From a virus, in the IMG/VR virus record IMGVR_UViG_3300031707_006572, positions 1-39,042 of that record: 39,042 nt of DNA. One strand, written 5' to 3'. Below the pieces are notes generated by a model, which made no database searches, had not been told where the DNA came from, and saw only the letters and a program-made list of their open reading frames with translations. Position numbers and translations under genes: made by a program. Positions 1 through 5,976 of this stretch are shown here, in pieces. Each line of letters opens with the position of its first letter. The first letter of the stretch is position 1.

Positions 1-101
1 CGCAGAATGTCAGCCGCCGCAATAAGATATGGCTCAAGCGGACGCAGGAAAATCGAGACCATCGGAGTAGCGGCTTGCGAGGACGGTTCGAAGTTCCGCC
101 A
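1..101. other. unassigned left edge
   Basis: No gene is supported here. The plus frame is open from the window edge into the first tRNA-like repeat, but it could equally be noncoding. The stretch GGTTCGAAGTTCC near 85-97 resembles a tRNA T-arm and is followed shortly by ACTCGCCCCGA, so this may be a further degraded tRNA fragment. It is probably host chromosome, because it lies outside the integrase. Confidence 0.3.
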
Positions 102-187
102 CTCGCCCCGATTTTTCTTTGATGGGCGTGGCTCAGCCTCCTTAGAGCGTCCCGATCTTAATCGGGAAGGTCATGGGTTCAAATCCG
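102..187 (+). repeat. 86-bp tRNA-chimera repeat, copy A
   Basis: This unit starts with CTCGCCCCGA, the 3' end of the tRNA-Pro acceptor. It continues through a T-rich spacer and then the 5' part of another tRNA: GGGCGTG acceptor strand, GCTCAG D-arm and CCCGATCTTAATCGGG anticodon-like arm. It ends at the T-loop, where the sequence switches to the tRNA-Pro type AAATCCGC. It is identical to copy C at 631-716 and directly abuts copy B. The anticodon loop is one base short for a Lys(CUU) tRNA, the D-loop lacks the usual GG, and the acceptor and T stems do not pair properly with the borrowed 3' half. I therefore treat it as a tRNA-derived remnant, not a working tRNA. Confidence 0.75.
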
Positions 188-273
188 CTCGCCCCGATTT
201 TTCTTTGATGGGCGTGGCTCAGCCTCCTTAGAGCGTCCCGATCTTAATCGGGAAGGTCATGGGTTCGAATCGG
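188..273 (+). repeat. 86-bp tRNA-chimera repeat, copy B
   Basis: Copy B directly follows copy A and is identical to it up to base 266, the middle of the T-loop (GGGTTC). There copies A and C continue with AAATCCGC, whereas copy B continues with GAATCGGCATTG and leads into the GIY-YIG gene. The break in similarity therefore falls exactly in the tRNA T-loop, as if the 3' half of a tRNA had been replaced by the nuclease module. It is probably not functional as a tRNA. Confidence 0.7.
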
Positions 274-294
274 CATTGTGCCCGGCAGGGCAAA

Positions 295-573
295 ATGGAA
301 AGTGACAAGGAGTTTTGCGTATACATTCTTGAGAATGAAAAACACCGCTATTATGTCCGGTACACAGATGATTTGGACAAGCGCCTCGACGAGCACAATC
401 GTGGCGAAAGCCTTGCGACAAGAGGCCGGGGGCCGTGGAAGGTGGCCTACTATGAAACTTATTTCAGAAAGAGCGAGGCATTGAGGCGCGAACGCCAGAT
501 TAAACGGATGAAATCCCGGGGTTACATTGAGAGCCTTATCCAGCAAGGGGAAGATAAACACATCGGGGCGTAG
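295..573 (+). CDS. small GIY-YIG nuclease-like protein
   Basis: A 92-residue protein of the single-domain GIY-YIG (UPF0213/YhbQ-like) size. The start at 295 follows GGCAGGG, and the frame upstream is only tRNA-like sequence. Visible motifs are VYIL near the N terminus, YYVRYT in place of the usual YYVGxT, then DLDKRLDEHNRGE, which carries the conserved arginine and the H-N pair of the family. The glycine of the YIG triplet is replaced by arginine, so activity may be altered. The C terminus is basic (RRERQIKRMKSRG), which suits nucleic-acid binding. The last codons and the TAG stop lie inside the 5' acceptor strand of tRNA-Pro, and the gene begins just after the broken T-loop of repeat copy B. 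It is flanked by tRNA pieces on both sides, which suggests a tRNA-associated mobile nuclease rather than a phage gene. Confidence 0.8.
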   Translation: MESDKEFCVYILENEKHRYYVRYTDDLDKRLDEHNRGESLATRGRGPWKVAYYETYFRKSEALRRERQIKRMKSRGYIESLIQQGEDKHIGA

Positions 574-640
574 CTCAGCTTGGTTTTAGAGCGCCTGGCT
601 TGGGACCAGGAGGCCAGCGGTTCAAATCCGCTCGCCCCGA
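564..640 (+). tRNA. tRNA-Pro (anticodon UGG)
   Basis: A complete cloverleaf of 77 bases. The acceptor strand CGGGGCG pairs with CGCCCCG and is followed by discriminator A. The D-arm is GCTC...GAGC with GG in the loop. The anticodon arm is CCTGG-CTTGGGA-CCAGG with anticodon TGG. The T-arm is AGCGG-TTCAAAT-CCGCT with perfect pairing. CCA is not encoded. Its 3' end (from the T-loop on) is the sequence copied into repeats A and C, and its 5' end contains the stop codon of the GIY-YIG gene. Confidence 0.92.
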
Positions 641-716
641 TTTTTCTTTGATGGGCGTGGCTCAGCCTCCTTAGAGCGTCCCGATCTTAATCGGGAAGGT
701 CATGGGTTCAAATCCG
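631..716 (+). repeat. 86-bp tRNA-chimera repeat, copy C
   Basis: This copy begins in the 3' acceptor strand of tRNA-Pro and is identical to copy A. It again ends with the T-loop and the tRNA-Pro type CAAATCCGC, followed by another CTCGCCCCGA at 717-726. The leftward integrase gene terminates inside it (stop codon 708-710, in the T-loop). It therefore marks the boundary between tRNA-derived and phage sequence. Confidence 0.75.
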
Positions 717-730
717 CTCGCCCCGACCAT
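700..730. other. candidate prophage attachment region (left end)
   Basis: Tandem tRNA-like sequence stops at about 726 and integrase coding sequence starts at 708, so the host-phage junction probably falls here. Large serine integrases use a very short crossover core (2 bp), so no long direct repeat is expected and the exact point cannot be read from one end. The matching right end is not in the window. Confidence 0.3.
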
Positions 731-2207
731 TTGCAACAAAAGGCCGTTCGGCGAGAAAGTCGAACGGCCTTCTCTTTGTGAGGTTTATAGTTACGTCGCT
801 CAGGAGTCGGTTCGAACTGACGCACTCCAAAATCTTGCGGCGACCCGCGAACTTCGAACCGTGCCAGATATCCACCAAGTTCTGGCTGAAATCGAACACG
901 GAAAGCGCGAGCCGCCCCGTTTCCTCTGTCACCGCACCGCCTCCACCCAATTGCCTTTCTACCTCTGCGAGTTGTGTTTTCAGTTCCACCGATTTGATAT
1001 TGAACGCGGCCTCGTCCACCGTTCCATTCAGGAACGCGTTGAGGAGGCGGTCCTGCATATTCGTGAGATCTGCACGGCGCTGAAAAAGCACCTTGCGGCG
1101 CTCCGCCTCGGTTTTGGCAGTGTCCTCGAATAGCGTCTCGATGGAATAGCGAAGCCACGTCTGCATTTCGGGGTCAGGAATGCGTATGGAGTCTAACTCG
1201 GTCAGAATAGCGCCTTCGACTTCTTCTTCGCGCCATCTGACGGGCGGATGCCCCTCCGGCTTGTGGTTATTGCCGCACTTATAATAGATGTGAGTGTTCT
1301 TGTTCCCGTCGCGTAATTTCCGGCGGATTTCCTCGCCAGTGACTGCGTATCCGCATACGGCGCAGCGGAGGACGCATCCTGAAAGCATGATGTCCGGGTT
1401 GCCCGTACGGCGGTTCTTGCCGTGGAGGATATTCTGGCATACGTCGAAGGTCCACGGGTCGATGATGAGTTTGTACTTGCCTTGGTATATCTGGTTATGG
1501 CGATGGAGTTCGCCAATGTAGAACCGATTGTTCAGGATCCGCGAGAGTCCGGTCCGCGTGAAACCCCGCTGGCTTGGCAGATAGGCGTGTCCCTCTGCTG
1601 CCAACTTTTCCGCGAGACTCTCGAAGGTGTACTGCGCGGACGCATACAGTTCAAATATTCGTTGAACGGCCTTGGATTCAACCGGATGCGGCTGAACCGG
1701 CTCGTTCTTGTCGTCAACGTTGATGTAACCGAAAGGGGCGAGACCGGTGGGCCAACCTTGGCGCACGCGTTCATCCATTCCTTTCAAAACTTCGGTGCGC
1801 AGGTTGTCGGAATAGTATTGCGCAACCGCCGCCATCACGTTGAAGGAAAGCGCACCGGCGGCACCGGGTCCGAACTGGTTGTCAACAAACGAGAGTTGAA
1901 CGCCGCAATCATCCTCGAGTTCCTGCAGGCGCACAGCGTCGCGCATGTTTCTGCAAACGCGGTCGAGTTTGTGCGCAAGGATGGCGTTGATTTTCTGCTT
2001 CTTTGCGTTCGATCTAACCCACTTAAACATCTCGTTGAACGCCACTCGCTCTGCGCCGCGCTTCGCCGATTCCGCCACCACGAACTCTCTGAGAACCGTC
2101 CATCCGTTCTTCACCGCTCTGTCACGCGTGGCTCGCAATTGCGCGTCGATGGAATAACCTTCACGCTGTTCGCGGCTGCTCACTCGTGCCCAAATGATGA
2201 CATTCAT
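708..2207 (-). CDS. int: large serine recombinase (phage integrase)
   Basis: A 499-residue recombinase, normal for large serine integrases. The N-terminal resolvase domain (about 1-150) has WARVSSREQREGYSIDAQ with the catalytic serine at residue 10 or 11. A recombinase domain follows (about 155-260). A zinc ribbon comes next, with CAVC in the conserved LRCAVCG stretch and a later cysteine in YYKCG. The C-terminal third contains a coiled coil used for synapsis control. It ends the leftward operon after the sigma-like gene and overlaps the preceding small gene by ATGA (2204-2207). The last residues (NGRGERI) are encoded by tRNA-like repeat C, so the native C terminus may differ in the unintegrated phage. 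Confidence 0.93.
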   Translation of the reverse strand: MNVIIWARVSSREQREGYSIDAQLRATRDRAVKNGWTVLREFVVAESAKRGAERVAFNEMFKWVRSNAKKQKINAILAHKLDRVCRNMRDAVRLQELEDDCGVQLSFVDNQFGPGAAGALSFNVMAAVAQYYSDNLRTEVLKGMDERVRQGWPTGLAPFGYINVDDKNEPVQPHPVESKAVQRIFELYASAQYTFESLAEKLAAEGHAYLPSQRGFTRTGLSRILNNRFYIGELHRHNQIYQGKYKLIIDPWTFDVCQNILHGKNRRTGNPDIMLSGCVLRCAVCGYAVTGEEIRRKLRDGNKNTHIYYKCGNNHKPEGHPPVRWREEEVEGAILTELDSIRIPDPEMQTWLRYSIETLFEDTAKTEAERRKVLFQRRADLTNMQDRLLNAFLNGTVDEAAFNIKSVELKTQLAEVERQLGGGGAVTEETGRLALSVFDFSQNLVDIWHGSKFAGRRKILECVSSNRLLSDVTINLTKRRPFDFLAERPFVANGRGERI

Positions 2208-2455
2208 GTAGTAAGCCTTTCGCGTTTTGCCTGGAGGAGCGCCTCTCCCAATCGCTTCACGTTCGTCAGAATCTCGATTGCCTCATCCTCGCTGATCTGG
2301 CGTCTGTACGCTTTTGACCATACCCTCACGGTCTCGGCGAGGAGTGCATCCGGAATCCATGCCGGGCGCGACGGGCGCTCCTGTGCCGCGTACGGCACCG
2401 GATCATCAGGCGGAATTTCAGACGGAAAGCCAAGTTCTTTTTCAAACTTTTTCAT
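2204..2455 (-). CDS. small hypothetical protein upstream of integrase
   Basis: An 83-residue protein of unknown function, read from the ATG at 2455 with GAGGGG about ten bases upstream; upstream ATGs lack good spacing. The N-terminal half is acidic and proline-rich. The C-terminal half (SKAYRRQISEDEAIEILTNV and following) is predicted helical and resembles short proteins often found next to phage serine integrases. It overlaps the integrase start by four bases, so the two are probably translationally coupled. A role as an excision or directionality factor would fit the position, but no motif proves it. Confidence 0.7.
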   Translation of the reverse strand: MKKFEKELGFPSEIPPDDPVPYAAQERPSRPAWIPDALLAETVRVWSKAYRRQISEDEAIEILTNVKRLGEALLQAKRERLTT

Positions 2456-2469
2456 GTCGTGCATGCCCC

Positions 2470-2973
2470 TCAATCGTGCACCCATCCACGGATGCCAGCC
2501 TCCTCGAACTTCTCGCGGATGTTGTCAATCAGTCGCTCCACCGTGTGCCATCCCCAGACGCGCATCTTCGCAATCTCATGAATCGAATAACCCAGACCAA
2601 GCAGATTGCAAACGTCCTGTTCTCTTGGCGACAACACTGCAATCGCCCCTTGTATGTCCAAGAATTTGTGGTCAGTCGGTGTCGGATCGTATGATTCCTT
2701 CAGAGTTGCTCTCATTTGCTCCAAGTGCAGCCGATAGCGTGTTTCAGAGCGAATCATTTCCTTGAGGTAGTTGTCGATCACGGCTATGAACGCGGTGCTT
2801 TCCATTGCGCCATTTGACTTCGCGGCATCGAAGCGGAAGCGCATTGCTTTCAGGATAATCTCCTGTTGAACATCGTCCAGATTACTTCCTCGAAATCCCA
2901 TCTGCTTAGCGCGAGCAATAATCACGTCAACCTTCCACGACTCAAGTACACCTCTGTAATCAAGTCTTCTCAT
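2470..2973 (-). CDS. sigma-70-like transcription factor
   Basis: A 167-residue protein started at 2973, with AAGGGAGGGACACAG just upstream; longer starts have no ribosome site. The N-terminal half (LDDVQQEIILKAMRFRFDAA, then NYLKEMIRSETRYR) has the look of sigma region 2. The C-terminal part (LSPREQDVCNLLGLGYSIHE, then HTVERLIDNIREKFEEAG) is a region-4/LuxR-type helix-turn-helix. It heads the leftward integration operon beside the operator array. It could be a phage sigma factor for the paired CGGCAAA elements at 3181 and 25093, or a regulator of its own region. The fold call is fairly safe; the target is inference. Confidence 0.75.
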   Translation of the reverse strand: MRRLDYRGVLESWKVDVIIARAKQMGFRGSNLDDVQQEIILKAMRFRFDAAKSNGAMESTAFIAVIDNYLKEMIRSETRYRLHLEQMRATLKESYDPTPTDHKFLDIQGAIAVLSPREQDVCNLLGLGYSIHEIAKMRVWGWHTVERLIDNIREKFEEAGIRGWVHD

Positions 2974-3094
2974 CTGTGTCCCTCCCTTGTTCGCAATCCT
3001 AGTCCTCACGACCCCGGAACGACTCCGGGCTCACGAGCGCTATCTTCCATGCGCAAGGGGACAAAGTATGTAGGGCTGAAAGTGAGTGAGATTA

Positions 3095-3173
3095 CTCACG
3101 TGAGCACTCACGTGAGCGCAACATAGGGTGATACATGGGGGACATTTCACTCACGTGAGTACTCACGTGAGTG
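3095..3173. promoter_or_regulatory. operator array: four CTCACGTGAG palindromes
   Basis: Four perfect 10-bp palindromes CTCACGTGAG lie at 3095-3104, 3107-3116, 3150-3159 and 3162-3171. They form two pairs, each with 12-bp start-to-start spacing, and the pairs are 55 bp apart. The right pair is embedded in one perfect 26-bp palindrome (3148-3173). A degenerate half-site (TGAGTGAG) precedes the first pair. The array sits between the leftward integration operon and the rightward early operon, the usual place for a lysogeny switch. The binding protein is not identified; it may be the sigma-like protein or a host or phage repressor elsewhere. Confidence 0.8.
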
Positions 3174-3180
3174 GATGACC

Positions 3181-3216
3181 CTCCGGCAAATTTTCGAGCC
3201 GAGCGGCAAATAATAC
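3181..3216 (+). promoter_or_regulatory. paired CGGCAAA element before early operon
   Basis: The element reads CTCCGGCAAA, nine bases, then CGAGCGGCAAATAA, with two CGGCAAA repeats exactly 20 bp apart. The same element with the same spacing occurs at 25093-25125 before the late operon, and no other paired copy was seen. TAATAC directly after it could be a -10 box. It lies 45 bp upstream of the first early gene. It is probably a promoter or activator site used by the phage. Confidence 0.65.
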
Positions 3217-3260
3217 TGTGAGCGGCGGGATTGTCCGTCGCCGAACTACAGTAGGTATGT

Positions 3261-4100
3261 ATGGCCCGAAACATCAGCACACAGAGCATCATTGACGTTA
3301 TTGTCCGCGAACCAGATGCGGAATACCGCGAGAAGGCAAGGACACATCTGAGCAGCCACGCGCTGGCCGACTTCAGGAAGTGCCCCCTCCTTTATTGGCA
3401 AAAGCAGCAGGGACTCATTCATGACGAGGACAGACCCGCCTATTTCCTTGGTCGAGCGGCGCATGTTCTTATTCTTGAAGGCAGGGAACGTTTCGACCAG
3501 GAATATATCGTCGGAGCGCCCATCAACCCTCGGACCAGCAAACCCTACGGCGCAAACACTCAAGCATATGCCGACTGGGCTGCTGAACAAGGCAAGCCGG
3601 TTCTCAACGACGAGCAATTCGCATTAATCGCCAACCTTACGACGGGAGTCCGCTCCCACGCAATCGCAGGTGAACTGCTTTCCAACGGTATCGCCGAGGG
3701 CGTCGTCCGCATGGAGTATTGCGGCAGGTCATGCCAGACGCGAGTGGATTGGTTCAACCCGGAACGAGGCATCGTGGACCTGAAGACGTGCGACGATCTC
3801 ACATGGTTCGAGGCGGACGCTCGACGCTATGGATATGCACATCAGATGGCCTTCTATCGCGCCGTTCTTACTCAAGCCATCAGCGGCAACCTCGCAAGAC
3901 TCATTACGCAGATTCCCGTTCACATCATCGCTGTGGAAAAGAAGGCCCCATTCCGCTGCGGTGTGTGGGTTATGTCTGACCAGACTCTCGCTGTTGCGCA
4001 ACGCGAAAACGAGGCCGCTATCGCGCGCCTCAAATGTTGCGAGACCTCGACCTCATGGCCGACAGGCTACGAAGAGGTTCGTGTTTTCGATTACGTGTGA
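3261..4100 (+). CDS. PD-(D/E)XK exonuclease, RecE/exonuclease VIII-like (DUF3799 type)
   Basis: A 279-residue nuclease that probably resects double-stranded phage DNA for recombination. Visible core motifs of the RecB-like PD-(D/E)XK fold are LGRAAHVLILEG (motif with the metal-binding His, about 64-75), then RVDWFNPERGIVDLKTC, which supplies the catalytic D, D and K, then YAHQMAFYRAVL (QxxxY motif). It is the first gene of the early operon and is followed by a Sak4-type annealing ATPase, the usual exonuclease plus annealing-protein pair. The ATG at 3261 has a modest AGTAGG upstream. Confidence 0.88.
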   Translation: MARNISTQSIIDVIVREPDAEYREKARTHLSSHALADFRKCPLLYWQKQQGLIHDEDRPAYFLGRAAHVLILEGRERFDQEYIVGAPINPRTSKPYGANTQAYADWAAEQGKPVLNDEQFALIANLTTGVRSHAIAGELLSNGIAEGVVRMEYCGRSCQTRVDWFNPERGIVDLKTCDDLTWFEADARRYGYAHQMAFYRAVLTQAISGNLARLITQIPVHIIAVEKKAPFRCGVWVMSDQTLAVAQRENEAAIARLKCCETSTSWPTGYEEVRVFDYV

Positions 4101-4104
4101 ACCC

Positions 4105-4166
4105 GTGGACGGGATGGCGTAGCCGGGTATCGGGCCACCCGGTTCGGACTCCCTGTGCCCGTCCAC
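4105..4166 (+). ncRNA. structured, tRNA-like intergenic RNA element
   Basis: GTGGACGGG (4105-4113) pairs perfectly with CCCGTCCAC (4158-4166) to close a 62-base element. Inside, CCGGGT can pair with ACCCGG, and TGGC with GCCA. The closing stem followed by A, an AGCCGGGTA stretch like a D-loop, and GGTTCGGACTCC like a T-loop give a tRNA-like look. It is about 15 bases too short and has no clear anticodon arm. It lies between the exonuclease and annealing-ATPase genes, ending 15 bases before the next ribosome site. It could be a degenerate tRNA, a processing signal or a translation-control hairpin. Confidence 0.45.
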
Positions 4167-4191
4167 ATGATTTCTTTCTTGGAGAACAACA

Positions 4192-4962
4192 ATGTCATTG
4201 ATGGAAACGATTCAGACAGGCAGACAGCCGATGCCGCCGCGCCTGCTGATCTACGGAACTGAAGGCATTGGCAAAAGTACGCTGGCGGCGGGTGCGCCCA
4301 AGCCCATTTTTATCCAGACCGAGGATGGTCTTGGCGAAATTGAATGCGCCAAGTTCCCGCTCGCCGCTTCAGTTGATGACGTATTGGCCGCACTCGATGA
4401 ACTCAACCAGGCAGAGCACGACTTCCAGACGGTTGTGATAGACAGTTGCGATTGGCTTGAACGGCTCATTTGGGACACGATCTGCCGCGAGTATCACGTG
4501 TCGAGCATCGAAAAGGCGGACGGCGGTTACCAGCGCGGTTATGTCCACGCCCTTACTCACTGGCGTAAAGTCGTGGATGCCTTGAATGCTCTTCGCGTCG
4601 GCAAGGGCATGGCGACAATTCTCATAGCCCACGCCAAAGTCGAAAAGTTCGACGACCCCGAAGCAGCGAGTTACGACCGCTACACTCCGCGCCTTCACAA
4701 GCATGCCTGCGCGCTTCTGAATGAATGGGTGGATGCCGTGCTCTTCGCTACCCGCAAGTTCCGCACAGAGACAGAAGAGCAAGGCTTTGGAAAGGAGCGC
4801 ACCATCGCCGTCGGTATCGGCGCTGATGGTGGCGAGCGCATCCTGCGCTGCGTTGGCTCGCCAGCGTGCATAGCGAAGAATCGTTACAACCTTCCAGCGG
4901 AACTTCCTCTTGCGTGGTCCGCGCTGTTTGCAGCACTAGCAAACACAGGAGACAACACATGA
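4192..4962 (+). CDS. Sak4-like RecA-fold annealing ATPase
   Basis: A 256-residue P-loop protein. Walker A is GTEGIGKST (about residues 22-30), and Walker B is TVVIDS (about 81-86). Size, motifs and the position directly after a RecE-type exonuclease match the Sak4 group of phage single-strand annealing proteins (AAA_24 family). It would anneal single-stranded DNA ends made by the exonuclease. The start at 4192 follows GGAG with seven-base spacing. The gene overlaps the next one by four bases (ATGA). A more general role as a phage ATP-binding protein cannot be excluded. Confidence 0.82.
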   Translation: MSLMETIQTGRQPMPPRLLIYGTEGIGKSTLAAGAPKPIFIQTEDGLGEIECAKFPLAASVDDVLAALDELNQAEHDFQTVVIDSCDWLERLIWDTICREYHVSSIEKADGGYQRGYVHALTHWRKVVDALNALRVGKGMATILIAHAKVEKFDDPEAASYDRYTPRLHKHACALLNEWVDAVLFATRKFRTETEEQGFGKERTIAVGIGADGGERILRCVGSPACIAKNRYNLPAELPLAWSALFAALANTGDNT

Positions 4963-5162
4963 GCAAGGTGATTCCAATGGAGTTCAAGGAACCCAACCCG
5001 CAAATTTCGGCGGGGCAATACAAGGTTAAGGTCACAACGGTATCCGTCAACTACATGATTATCGGCGGGCCGCATGACGGCCAAACGTTGCACCGTGAAT
5101 ATCAGATGGATGTCCCTCTTACCATATATCTTCGGGAGCAGAAACATGGCGAATCTAGGTAA
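4959..5162 (+). CDS. small hypothetical protein in recombination operon
   Basis: A 67-residue protein read from the ATG that overlaps the Sak4-like stop codon; its end overlaps the next gene by 17 bases, so it is translationally embedded in the operon. The sequence (ISAGQYKVKVTTVSVNYMII) is predicted to be mainly beta and resembles the start of DUF669-type single-strand-binding proteins, such as the next gene. It might be a small partner or a partial duplicate of that protein. No catalytic residues are apparent. Confidence 0.65.
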   Translation: MSKVIPMEFKEPNPQISAGQYKVKVTTVSVNYMIIGGPHDGQTLHREYQMDVPLTIYLREQKHGESR

Positions 5163-5598
5163 CTTCAACGCGAACAATGTGGACCCGGCAAGCAACTTCG
5201 AGCCGATCCCGGCCGGGAAGTACCTCGCAGTCATCACTGAAAGCGAAACGAAAGCCACGAAGTCGGGGAACGGCAGTTATCTCGAACTAACTTTCGAAGT
5301 CATCGAGGGCGAGTTCAAAAGCAGGAAACTCTGGGCGCGCCTGAACCTCAACAATCCAAGCGAGCAGGCGGTAAGGATTGCCCGAAGCGAACTGTCGGCC
5401 ATCTGTCGCGCAGTGGGCGTGATGGAACCGAAAGATTCCGCCGAGTTGCACAACCTGCCTCTTGTCGTCGCCGTGAAGCAGAAGGCTGACGCAGAAGGCG
5501 AAGTGCGCAACGAGATCAAAGGCTACGCGAAGCGCGAGACTGCGAGCGGCGCGAAGCCTACGCAGAATGCAAACGCGACGCCCCCCTGGAGACGGTAG
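5146..5598 (+). CDS. DUF669-family phage single-strand-DNA-binding-like protein
   Basis: A 150-residue protein, started at 5146 after GGGAG. The segment PIPAGKYLAVITESETKATK, then LELTFEVIEGEFKSRKLWAR, then a helical region ending ICRAVGV is typical of the DUF669 family, which accompanies Sak4-type ATPases and is thought to bind single-stranded DNA. The C terminus is low-complexity and ends in TPPWRR, like the flexible tails of binding proteins. It lies between the annealing ATPase and RusA. Confidence 0.8.
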   Translation: MANLGNFNANNVDPASNFEPIPAGKYLAVITESETKATKSGNGSYLELTFEVIEGEFKSRKLWARLNLNNPSEQAVRIARSELSAICRAVGVMEPKDSAELHNLPLVVAVKQKADAEGEVRNEIKGYAKRETASGAKPTQNANATPPWRR

Positions 5599-5619
5599 TC
5601 CCGAAGAGAGGGGAAAACC

Positions 5620-5976
5620 TTGATTGAACTGGAATTGCCGTTTCCTCCATCCGTGAACCACTATTACCGGCGGGTAGGCCGACGGGTCTTAATCAGCCGC
5701 GAAGGTCGGAAGTTCCGCGAACGCGTTTGCGCACTTATCGCTGACTTGGGTCTTCGCACAATGTCCGGGCCTCTCCAAGTTGAAATCCTGGCCTACCCGC
5801 CGAATGGTCAGGAACGCGATTACGACAACATCGAAAAGGCACTCTTTGATGCGCTCCAGCATGCAAGGGTGTACCACAAGGATAGCCAGGTGAAAAAGCA
5901 CAGCACTGAAGAATGCACTTGCATACCCGGAGGCATGGTCATCGTGAGAATCGAGGCACGACAATGCTCACGTTAA
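5620..5976 (+). CDS. rusA: RusA-like Holliday junction resolvase
   Basis: A 118-residue endonuclease of normal RusA length. It begins LPFPPSVNHYYRR, the family signature, and has the catalytic acidic stretch ERDYDNIEKALFDAL (about 68-82) followed by DSQVKKH. It uses a TTG start at 5620 after AGAGGGG; no ATG lies near. It would resolve recombination intermediates made by the upstream genes. Its 3' end overlaps the helicase gene by 13 bases. Confidence 0.92.
   Translation: MIELELPFPPSVNHYYRRVGRRVLISREGRKFRERVCALIADLGLRTMSGPLQVEILAYPPNGQERDYDNIEKALFDALQHARVYHKDSQVKKHSTEECTCIPGGMVIVRIEARQCSR

Noticed and set aside
124-197. Functional tRNA-Lys(CUU) in repeat A (and C)
   Set aside because: Anticodon loop one base short, D-loop without GG, T-stem and acceptor mismatched because the 3' half comes from tRNA-Pro.
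7-231. 74-codon frame at the left edge as a gene
   Set aside because: Most of it is translation of tRNA-like repeat sequence.
1422-2765. 447-codon open frame on the plus strand
   Set aside because: Antisense to integrase, the small gene and the sigma-like gene, all of which have clear motifs or coupling.
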